This document shows positions 54,546 through 61,570 of a DNA stretch of 64,000 nucleotides, piece by piece. The first letter of the stretch is position 1. The number at the start of each line of letters is the position of its first letter. Under the pieces are notes generated by a model. The model was given only the letters and a program-made list of their open reading frames with translations, did not search any database and was not told the DNA's origin. Both the position numbers and the translations under genes were made by a program. The DNA is from CANDOC01 sp965261725. GTDB taxonomy: Bacteria; Pseudomonadota; Gammaproteobacteria; Pseudomonadales; Endozoicomonadaceae. The stretch spans positions 7,296-71,295 of the forward strand of contig CBDHDU010000045.1 in the NCBI GenBank assembly GCA_965261725.1. The letters run 5' to 3'.

Positions 54546-55589
54546 TCACCGGGTGCTTTGCAGTCCGTCTAGATAAGCTGTCAGGCGGACAACCTCCTTC
54601 TCCAGTTCCCCTTTTTCCTTCCTGATTTGCCCCAGTTCTTCATTATCCTTATGGAGTTCATCCTGCTCGTTTTTTAGGGATTCCAACTGTTTCTGAAGCT
54701 CATTGCGTTGCTGGCTATCATCTTGTAGATGGCTGATTGCCACTGCGAGATCATCCGGCTGCCCCAATTTAATGCGAATATCGTGCAAACAGCCGGATTG
54801 CAGCTGCAAGCGGCCATTCTCTTCTGTCAGTTCATGCAGCTCGGCTTCCAACTTTTCACGTACGGCAGTAGCCTGAACCAGCTGAACTTCCTGCTTGCTT
54901 AAGGCGACTTTGGTCTTTTGCAGCTCTTCTGATTGCTTTTCTCCCCGCTTCTGCTCCAGCTGGTGCCCCTGGCGTTCCCGGTCAGCTACTTGTATCCAGT
55001 GGTTTAACAGTTTTTGATGGCTTTCATCCAGCCGTTGCTCCAGTTCAAGCAATGATTTGGTTTTGTCTTTTTCGGCCTGTTCCAGTTGTTGGGTATTCTG
55101 CTCAATCTGCTGCTGCAGCAGTCTGAACTCAGTTTCCTGTGCCTGGAATCTTTCAAGGCTTTGCTGCAGCTCAGCCCTGTTCTGTTCCAGCGTGGTTTTC
55201 AGAAGCTGATTTTCTTCTGATATGGCCTGTAACTCCCCTTCCCTGCTTTCCAGCGCTTCCTTGAGCTTGCCTACGGTCTCGGTTAAGTGAGCAATGTCTT
55301 CCAGATATTGTTCATTTTGAAGTCTTTGTTCTTCTGCCTGTTTGAACTTTTCCCTGCCAATTTCCCGCTTTAAAACCCGGATCAGATCCAGTGACAGTTC
55401 CGTGTCGTCTGCATCCGCGACAGCCTGTAATTCCTGCCATTCCCGGTAATACGGTAACACCGTCTGTTTACCCATTCTGACTTCTTCTGCCAGTTTCTGG
55501 GCGTTAATCCTTTCTTTAGCCTCCTGCATTCTGTCAAGGGCACAAAATATGCGTTCGCGGCGTGAATCGTCTTTGGTGCGGTCGGTCAT
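54546..55589 (-). CDS. KfrA-like DNA-binding coiled-coil protein
   Basis: A 347-residue protein with the KfrA N-terminal domain (about 1-65: RRERIFCALDRMQEAKERINAQKLAEEVRMGKQTVLPYYREW), a helix-turn-helix region. The rest (about 70-345) is a long uninterrupted coiled coil rich in Gln, Glu, Leu and Lys. KfrA proteins are autoregulated partition-linked or nucleoid-like proteins first known from plasmids, so this gene may be of plasmid origin. Palindromes at 55618-55643, upstream of its start, are likely self-binding sites. Confidence 0.82.
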   Translation of the reverse strand: MTDRTKDDSRRERIFCALDRMQEAKERINAQKLAEEVRMGKQTVLPYYREWQELQAVADADDTELSLDLIRVLKREIGREKFKQAEEQRLQNEQYLEDIAHLTETVGKLKEALESREGELQAISEENQLLKTTLEQNRAELQQSLERFQAQETEFRLLQQQIEQNTQQLEQAEKDKTKSLLELEQRLDESHQKLLNHWIQVADRERQGHQLEQKRGEKQSEELQKTKVALSKQEVQLVQATAVREKLEAELHELTEENGRLQLQSGCLHDIRIKLGQPDDLAVAISHLQDDSQQRNELQKQLESLKNEQDELHKDNEELGQIRKEKGELEKEVVRLTAYLDGLQSTR

Positions 55590-55617
55590 GCTGTTTTTCT
55601 CTTAAAAACAAAGCGAT

Positions 55618-55643
55618 AATACTAGTATTGCAATACTGGTATT
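55618..55643. promoter_or_regulatory. Operator-like palindromes upstream of the KfrA-like gene
   Basis: AATACTAGTATT (55618-55629) is a perfect palindrome, and AATACTGGTATT (55632-55643) matches it at 11 of 12 positions. The two start 14 bases apart, 29 bases before the KfrA start codon. A third related GGTATTATT follows. This fits autoregulation. Confidence 0.6.
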
Positions 55644-55673
55644 ATAGGTATTATTTTAGTGAATTGAAAGAGT

Positions 55674-55709
55674 ATAAAGTACCGGTAATATTAATTACCG
55701 GTACTTTAT
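55674..55709. other. 36-base perfect inverted repeat (16-bp arms)
   Basis: ATAAAGTACCGGTAAT (55674-55689) and ATTACCGGTACTTTAT (55694-55709) are separated by ATTA. It lies in the 160-base gap between the KfrA-like gene and the IS66 left end. It could be an operator, a recombination site or a strong hairpin. Confidence 0.6.
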
Positions 55710-55839
55710 GGGTCATTCATATGAATTAAGAGCCATGAGTAGAACAAGCAGGTAAGCGCTAATTTCCCCCCACATTGACGCACACCCAAAAACCTTGAAC
55801 AACCCCGGTTAATGTCCACCTTTTAACTGGAGTCTGATC

Positions 55840-56154
55840 ATGAAGGCAGAGCAGCGCGCCAAGCTCAAAACACTCTGGGAACAGCGCCTTGAGCAGTGGA
55901 GAAAATCCGGGCTATCTCAAGTCGACTGGTGTCGCCAACAGAATCTGAATCTGAACGCGCATCAGCTGACCTACTGGAAGCTAAAATTACAGCCACGCAA
56001 GGATCAGGATAAACTGATCCCGCTGGTTGTCAGCCAGCCTCCCGAACCTTTGGAGAATCACCCGATTATCATTCACCTGGGCAATGCCAGGCTGGAAGCC
56101 TCCCTGCATCAGGTGCCCGAACTGCTTCGGGCGCTTAAGGTTGTTTCAGCGTGA
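55840..56154 (+). CDS. tnpA: IS66 accessory protein TnpA
   Basis: A 104-residue IS66 accessory protein required for transposition. Its N-terminal helix-turn-helix-like region (RLEQWRKSGLSQVDWCRQQNLN) is followed by the family's YWKLKLQPRKD. ACTGGAGTC precedes the ATG by a few bases. It is followed by tnpB with overlapping stop and start codons. Full length. Confidence 0.9.
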   Translation: MKAEQRAKLKTLWEQRLEQWRKSGLSQVDWCRQQNLNLNAHQLTYWKLKLQPRKDQDKLIPLVVSQPPEPLENHPIIIHLGNARLEASLHQVPELLRALKVVSA

Positions 56155-56501
56155 TGCGGCCTCGGCCGAACGCCCGGGTCTATCTCTATGCCGAGCCGGT
56201 TGATATGCGCAAATCTATTAACGGTCTGGCAGCCTTGATTGAAGAGCAAACCGAACGTACGCCCTTTGATACGGCACTTTACGTCTTCTGTAACCGGCGC
56301 CGGGACAAAATCAAATTGCTGTGCTGGGAACGTAACGGCTACGTGCTCTGGTACAAGCGACTGGAAAAATTCCGGTTCAAATGGCCGGGAACCGATATCG
56401 CTCCCACGCTCGATGGAGAAACACTCAACCAGCTACTGGATGGTTTTGATATTCGTCCACAACATCCTTTTCCGGCGCTGAGCTATACGTCCATGACCTG
56501 A
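56151..56501 (+). CDS. tnpB: IS66 accessory protein TnpB
   Basis: A 116-residue member of the IS66 Orf2 family. The conserved motifs VYLYAEPVDMRKSINGLAAL, VFCNRRRDKIKLLCWERNGYVLWYKRLEK and FKWPG are all present. It starts at GTG 56151 or ATG 56154, overlapping the tnpA stop. The 3' part is matched by the second copy at 59872-59935, which lacks the rest. Confidence 0.92.
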   Translation: MMRPRPNARVYLYAEPVDMRKSINGLAALIEEQTERTPFDTALYVFCNRRRDKIKLLCWERNGYVLWYKRLEKFRFKWPGTDIAPTLDGETLNQLLDGFDIRPQHPFPALSYTSMT

Positions 56502-56542
56502 TGCACTGGTAATCGCCTGCAGACCCGCTATCTTCATCTGGC

Positions 56543-56738
56543 ATGGATGCCTGTATATCTTCACTACCCAATGATCCGGCACTGAAAGCATGGGGCGAAT
56601 CACTGATCGCCGAGAACCAGTCGCTGCTGGCCCGCAATAAATCCCGGCTGCGGTCATCGTCACCTGCACCGTATTGGTGAAGAAATCAGCGAACAGCTGG
56701 ATATCATCCCGGCCAAAATCCGGGTCATCCAGCATGAA
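56543..56738 (+). pseudogene. tnpC: IS66 TnpC remnant
   Basis: The first 33 codons match the TnpC of the second copy (MDACISSLPNDPALKAW). Then an internal deletion joins to a second homologous segment (HLHRIGEEISEQLDIIPAK) in another frame; the first frame stops at 56678-56680. The copy ends at CAGCATG. It cannot make transposase. Confidence 0.85.
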
Positions 56739-56769
56739 GGAACTCATTATTAACTGGAGTCATTAATAT

Positions 56770-59274
56770 ATGAAACCAAATTGTCATCATGTACATCACT
56801 CGCAAACTGGCAGCAGTCAGCAGTGCTCACCGGGCAGGCTGGGCGCAATCATGGCATCGAACACTTCAGTCGTTGAGGTTAATGCTGATTCTTTTTCATT
56901 TTTAAAAAGCGTTTTTTCCTGCCTGATGATGGTAGCAATCCTATTAGCCTGGAGTAGTCTGTCGCAGGCTGATTACGGGGTTACTTATCATTCATTCAAG
57001 CAGTTAAAGTCGTTTAGTGATCCTGTTCATCTGTCACTCCAGAATTCTCAGAAAAGCTTTTCTGATAAGGAGATTGAACCGGAGTTACTTCAGTATGTAG
57101 CATCTCTGCAGCCAGATGTTTATCTGATAAAGGTAACCAGAGAACCTTGCGGTGAGGGTCCCTGTCCGGATGCAATAATAATCCCACAGGACGGCAGTGA
57201 TGATCAGAATACTATCTATCTCAACTTGAATGACGGTTCGCCGAGCTATCACCTTATTTATGGTAAGCCTAAAATTGATGCAAGCAGGCTTTTCTATGCT
57301 CAGCAGGATGATATAAACGATCCAGCCTCAACCCCCCGGTTATCCGAATCAGTTCCGGGAGTATTCGTGACCGAGGTAACGCTTAGTGATACTTCCTCCG
57401 GGGGGGCATTACCACCCTCTTCATCTTCATCGGCCTCAGAACAAATACTTTCCGGAGGTGGAGGCCTGGGTAACAATCAGGATTTTAAACCCTGGTTTGG
57501 AGGTGGTGGCGGGCCTTCTGATCAGGAGGTGGTAGGGATGACGGGCTTGCTGTTTTATGCAGTGGGTGATGATGATGATGATGACTCAAAAGTATATGCA
57601 GATAACATTGTAGTTATTTTGACGAATTCAAACGGTGATATTCTCAGAAAATCTGTTTACAGCCCAAAAGAATGGGAGGCTCTAATCTTGGCTGAGGCTA
57701 AAAACGACGACGAACCCCTTTACCTGCCAACGGTGAACTACGTAAACCTGACATTAGGCCTCAAGGATTCTAAGACAAATTTAGATGAGGTAAATCTGCC
57801 TGGCATTATTAGCTGCATGCTTTCTAGTTCACGGCGATGTCAAGGGCAATCGCAAGGGCAATCTCATCAGAGCTCGTCGTATTCAGTAGCATCGAATGGC
57901 AGTTTTTATAATCAAGGTGTCTTCGGAAGAGGAGGCCGGGGAGGTGGAGAAAGTGAGGGAGGTTTTGTATGCCGTAGATGTAATACTGCTTTTTCGAACC
58001 AATTTGCGCTGGAAATTCATCATAAAACATGCCCAGCACTTTCTGTTGATCCGCAAAGTGCAGCCAGGGAAAACCTCTCGACTGATCAATTGATGACGAG
58101 GATTATGCAACTCGAAATCCCAAATGATATTTCTGATAAAGCGACGTCTGTTGGAATAGAACTGGGGCTTACATGTAGGGAGCTGGAAGGTCTGGATACT
58201 GGGTGGGTGAATGCTCCCGTTATAGCAACGGAAATGATTAAGTTATGGCTGGATCGAGCAGATCCTGAGGGAGACCGTGTCTCAGCTCTTCGCGAAGCAC
58301 TTGAAAAAAACAATCTTAGGCGGGCCGCTTCAAAATTGAATCGAATACAATCGGTAAATATGGGTAGCTCCGGGGCTGGAGCTGTGGCTGGTGTAGTTAC
58401 GAATCAGAGTTTAGGTCAGACATCTCGGCAACCCAATTCTACTAAAGATGATTATATGAGGGTGTTTGATGAGCTCGAACTCCCAACGCATATTTCTAAC
58501 AAGGCGATGGAGGTTGGGATGACTTTAGGGCTTTCTTACAGTAAGCTCCAAGCTGCGTTGGGCGCACCCATCATGATGATGATGTCGGGCGACAGAAGAG
58601 CGAAGCATATGCTTAGCATGTGGTTGGATACCAATCCTGAAAATATTTCTGGAAACCTTCAAGACGCACTTGAAAAAAATAACTTAAGAGCTTACGCTCC
58701 TAAATTGCAGAAAAAATTGCCTAGGACTGATGGTCGTTCTATTGCTAGGTCTAATCAAAGCACGAGACAGCTCTATCCCCAAACAGTTTACAGTGGGGCA
58801 AGTCACCAACCTTCGTCAGCTCATCAACAATTGCCCGCCACCGGTCGGTCAGTAAGCTGGACCACCGGCCAGGCCACCGGCCAGGCCACCGGTCAGTCAG
58901 CTAGCTGGACCACCGGACAGCACAGCATGCAACGAGGGGGGGCGCAATCCAGTTCAGCAGCCTCTAAGAGATTTACTATGGAATACTTTTCTAACCGCTT
59001 GAGCGAAGATCTTAAAACGGAAGTTGCCCATAAATATTTGGAAATTGGGATAAAATTAGGGATGACAGGACAGTTTCTGAGAAATGAATTAGATATACCG
59101 CGTTACTTTAATTCAACTAAAACCCAAAAATTCAATGCCGTTCTTGCATTGTGGGTTCAAAGCCGTAGCAGTATGACTGTTGATCAGGCTTGGAAACACC
59201 TCAAGGGTGCATTTGAGCACGAAAGCATTGCAGATGATGTGATTAGAGAAATAGGCCAAAAGTTAGGTATGTAA
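56770..59274 (+). CDS. Zinc-finger protein with three death-domain-like repeats (834 aa)
   Basis: A hydrophobic segment at about 46-66 (SVFSCLMMVAILLAW) is a late signal or anchor. Residues 70-395 are low in similarity, with Gly/Ser-rich and Asp-rich tracts. A C2H2-type finger lies at 401-421: FVCRRCNTAFSNQFALEIHH, with Cys as last ligand. Three related helical modules follow at about 437-524, 558-648 and 734-834. Each has helices like ISNKAMEVGMTLGLSYSKL, a WL residue pair in the middle and, in the first two, an ALEKNNLR block that fits the death-domain fold. An ATGQ/WTTGQ repeat tract lies at about 693-717. The family is not known to me. ACTGGAGTC, as in the IS66 leader, supplies the ribosome-binding site. 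An alternative start is M28 (56851). Confidence 0.7.
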   Translation: MKPNCHHVHHSQTGSSQQCSPGRLGAIMASNTSVVEVNADSFSFLKSVFSCLMMVAILLAWSSLSQADYGVTYHSFKQLKSFSDPVHLSLQNSQKSFSDKEIEPELLQYVASLQPDVYLIKVTREPCGEGPCPDAIIIPQDGSDDQNTIYLNLNDGSPSYHLIYGKPKIDASRLFYAQQDDINDPASTPRLSESVPGVFVTEVTLSDTSSGGALPPSSSSSASEQILSGGGGLGNNQDFKPWFGGGGGPSDQEVVGMTGLLFYAVGDDDDDDSKVYADNIVVILTNSNGDILRKSVYSPKEWEALILAEAKNDDEPLYLPTVNYVNLTLGLKDSKTNLDEVNLPGIISCMLSSSRRCQGQSQGQSHQSSSYSVASNGSFYNQGVFGRGGRGGGESEGGFVCRRCNTAFSNQFALEIHHKTCPALSVDPQSAARENLSTDQLMTRIMQLEIPNDISDKATSVGIELGLTCRELEGLDTGWVNAPVIATEMIKLWLDRADPEGDRVSALREALEKNNLRRAASKLNRIQSVNMGSSGAGAVAGVVTNQSLGQTSRQPNSTKDDYMRVFDELELPTHISNKAMEVGMTLGLSYSKLQAALGAPIMMMMSGDRRAKHMLSMWLDTNPENISGNLQDALEKNNLRAYAPKLQKKLPRTDGRSIARSNQSTRQLYPQTVYSGASHQPSSAHQQLPATGRSVSWTTGQATGQATGQSASWTTGQHSMQRGGAQSSSAASKRFTMEYFSNRLSEDLKTEVAHKYLEIGIKLGMTGQFLRNELDIPRYFNSTKTQKFNAVLALWVQSRSSMTVDQAWKHLKGAFEHESIADDVIREIGQKLGM

Positions 59275-59294
59275 CAGGTTTGGGATTGAATGTA

Positions 59295-59528
59295 ATGCCA
59301 ATTCCACATTCTAAATATGACCATGAGCAAGTCATTCTGGGTCGCTGGGCAAGGCGGAGTGACGAGTAATACCAATTCCGCCTTCTAATTATGATCGCGA
59401 GCAAGTCAGCCTGAAGTGCTGGGCAAGGCGAAACGACGAGTAATAGCTAGCTATTGCGAGGAGTTTCAACGCAGAACCAGCGTTTCAGGCTGGCTGCGCA
59501 GCTCATGATTAGAAGGTGGAGTTGGTAT
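59295..59528. repeat. Inverted-repeat element next to a transposase remnant
   Basis: A 160-base element (59369-59528) has ends that are inverted repeats of about 48 bases, starting ATACCAATTCCGCCTTCTAA and ending with the complement GTTGGTAT. A preceding half copy (59295-59368) matches the left half only. The interior has no ORF. The right end stands 7 bases from the stop codon of the transposase remnant. It resembles REP/BIME or MITE structures. Confidence 0.65.
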
Positions 59529-59534
59529 AAGTGC

Positions 59535-59706
59535 TCAATTGGCTATATCTGGATTCTGCCCTCTTGAGCGTAAGGGCTTGAGCTTGTCGGTTTGCCTTCT
59601 GCTTGCATCGCTACAGGCTTTTTCTGCTCTTTCCATAACGGAGGTAAAATCTGAACTTTCAGGAGTTATGGCCATTTTTGCTCTGACAGGATTCAGGTCA
59701 ACATAG
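59535..59706 (-). pseudogene. C-terminal remnant of a REP-associated/IS200-type tyrosine transposase
   Basis: A minus-strand frame reads YVDLNPVRAKMAITPESSD and then FTSVMERAEKACSD, ending in TGA at 59535-59537. The YVDLNPVRA motif and TPESSDFTS tail are typical of this class. The reading frame is cut at 59706 by the IS66 left end, and its upstream part is not found on the other side of the element. Confidence 0.65.
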
Positions 59707-59782
59707 GTAAGCGCTAATTTCCCCCCACATTAAAACCTTGAACAACCCCGGTTAATGTCCACCTTTTAACTGGAGTCTGATC

Positions 59783-59935
59783 ATGAAGGCAGAGCAGCGG
59801 GCCAAGCTCAAAACCTTCTGGGAACAGCGCCTTGAGCAGTGGAGGCAATCCGGGCTATCTCAAGTCGACTGGGATGGTTTTGATATCAGGCCACCGCATC
59901 CGTTCCCAGCGCTGAATTATACATCCATGACCTGA
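59783..59935 (+). CDS. In-frame TnpA-TnpB fusion remnant (50 aa)
   Basis: The frame begins with TnpA residues 1-30 (MKAEQRAKLKTFWEQRLEQW, ending SQVDW) and continues directly with the last 20 residues of TnpB (DGFDIRPPHPFPALNYTSMT). Copy 1 has ACTGG at both breakpoints, so the deletion likely used this microhomology. It is unlikely to be functional. Confidence 0.75.
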   Translation: MKAEQRAKLKTFWEQRLEQWRQSGLSQVDWDGFDIRPPHPFPALNYTSMT

Positions 59936-59976
59936 TACACTGGCATTCAACAGCCAACCCGCTACCTTAATCTGGC

Positions 59977-61335
59977 ATGGATGCCTGTATTCCCTCGCTA
60001 CCCAATGATCCGGTTCTCAAAATCTGGATTGAATCACTGCTTGCCCGTAACAAATTACTACAGGCAGAACTCACCCTTGAGCAGGAAAAAAACCGGCTGC
60101 TGATTCAAAAGCGGTTCGGTGCTGCCAGTGAGAAAACGTCACCGGATCAGATGGGCCTGTTCAATGAAGCGGAACAGGATCAACCTCCGGAACAGGAAAC
60201 CATCACCGAAACCGAGACCGAAATCGCGGTTCCCGCCCATCAGCGCAAGAAACCCGGTCGCAAGCCCCTGCCTGCTGACTTACCCCGAGTCAGGAAGGAG
60301 CACGATCTCTCTGAAGATGAAAAAATCTGTACCTGCTGCGGTAACCGGGACCTGCACCGCATGGGTGAAGAAATCAGCGAGCAGTTGGATATCATCCCGG
60401 CCAAAATCCAGGTCATCCAGCATGTGCTCCCCAAATATGCCTGCCGGGCCTGCGAAGGTCAGATCAAAACCGCCGCAATGCCTGCCCAGCCGATTCCGGG
60501 CAGTGTGGCAGCCCCCGTCGTTCATTGCGATGAAACCGTGGTAAAAGTCCTCAAAGAACCGGATAAAACACCCCAAAGCCAATCTTATATGTGGGTTCAG
60601 GCCTCTGAGCCGACACCCGGTGAATATGTCGTGTTGTTCGATTATGCGCCGACTCGCAGTGGTTCGGTACCCCTGAAACTGCTCGAAGGCTTTAAAGGTT
60701 ACCTGCAAACTGACGGCTACGAAGGTTATGCTGCCGTAGGCCGACAGGAAGGCGTGACCAGCCAGGGTTGCTGGGCACACGCCCGCCGCAAGTTCGATGA
60801 AGCGATCAAAGGGCAGAAAAAAGGCAGTAAACCGGGCAAAGCGCACGTTGCACTGTCTTATATCCAGAAACTGTACCGCATCGAAAAACGTATAGCCGGC
60901 CGCCCGCCAGATGAAATCAAAGCGATCCGGCAACAGGAAAGCTGTCCGATCCTGCAGCAATTACGACAATGGCTGGATAAATCGCGGGCGCAGGTGCCAC
61001 CCAAAAGCCTGAGCGGTAAGGCGCTGCACTATCTGCATAACCAGTGGGATAAACTGGTGCGATACACCGAGGCAGGCTATCTGCGAATGGATAACAATCT
61101 GGCCGAAAATGCGATCCGACCGTTTGTTGTCGGACGCAAGGCGTGGTTGTTCAGTCAAAGCCAGAAAGGTGCCCGGGCCAGCGCCAATCTTTACAGTCTG
61201 ATCGAGACAGCGAAAGCCTGCGCTCTGGAGCCTTACGCTTATCTGGCGAAAGTGTTTGAACAGCTTCCAAAAGCCGATACGGTGGAAGCGATCGAAAAAC
61301 TGCTGCCTTGGAACCAGAACCAGAACCCTGCCTGA
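59977..61335 (+). CDS. tnpC: IS66 transposase TnpC, shortened
   Basis: A 452-residue DDE transposase with the IS66 N-terminal domain, zinc-finger-like CTCCGNRDLHRMGEEISEQL, and the catalytic segments. The first Asp is in VHCDETVVKVLKEPD, and YLQTDGYEGYAAVGRQEGVTSQGCWAHARRKFDEA and LAENAIRPFVVGRKAWLFSQ follow. Relatives are about 510-520 residues. Here about 60 residues between AMPAQPIPGSVAAP and the first Asp block appear to be missing, so activity is doubtful. The start is ATG at 59977. Confidence 0.88.
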   Translation: MDACIPSLPNDPVLKIWIESLLARNKLLQAELTLEQEKNRLLIQKRFGAASEKTSPDQMGLFNEAEQDQPPEQETITETETEIAVPAHQRKKPGRKPLPADLPRVRKEHDLSEDEKICTCCGNRDLHRMGEEISEQLDIIPAKIQVIQHVLPKYACRACEGQIKTAAMPAQPIPGSVAAPVVHCDETVVKVLKEPDKTPQSQSYMWVQASEPTPGEYVVLFDYAPTRSGSVPLKLLEGFKGYLQTDGYEGYAAVGRQEGVTSQGCWAHARRKFDEAIKGQKKGSKPGKAHVALSYIQKLYRIEKRIAGRPPDEIKAIRQQESCPILQQLRQWLDKSRAQVPPKSLSGKALHYLHNQWDKLVRYTEAGYLRMDNNLAENAIRPFVVGRKAWLFSQSQKGARASANLYSLIETAKACALEPYAYLAKVFEQLPKADTVEAIEKLLPWNQNQNPA

Positions 61336-61363
61336 ATCAAGGTGGGGTTAATCTCTCGCTTAC

Positions 61364-61570
61364 CAATAAAGTGCTGAGAGCCCATCTGGGTTGTCAAAAA
61401 TAATGCCAAATTATCAGCGCTGAAGTGGATGCAGGCGGGCAAGCGGAAGGTTTATTCTGAATCACAGAGAGTAGCAGCGTCCCTGCTGCTTATGTTGATT
61501 GGATAGTTAAATTTCTAACCTAGAATCAGGGTCGTTAACTGAATACTTCTGAGTCAGAACTGAAGTTGAA
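61364..61570. other. Intergenic region right of IS66 copy 2
   Basis: About 200 bases between the IS66 end and the stop of the secreted 667-residue protein gene. No gene or clear terminator was seen. Confidence 0.4.

Larger units (their letters stand above)
55752..56738 (+). mobile_element. IS66-family copy 1, internally deleted and lacking its right end
   Basis: The left terminal repeat GTAAGCGCTAATTTCCCCCC begins at 55752. tnpA and tnpB are intact and tnpC is a remnant. The copy breaks off within tnpC at about 56738, just before the leader of the 834-residue gene. A second copy lies at 59707-61363. Confidence 0.85.
59707..61363 (+). mobile_element. IS66-family copy 2 with both ends
   Basis: The left end begins GTAAGCGCTAATTTCCCC at 59707; the right end is GTGGGGTTAATCTCTCGCTTAC, ending at 61363. 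These are imperfect inverted repeats of the IS66 type. The adjoining 8 bases, CAACATAG on the left and CAATAAAG on the right, agree at six positions and may be a decayed target duplication. tnpA and tnpB are fused by an internal deletion, and tnpC is shortened. Confidence 0.85.
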
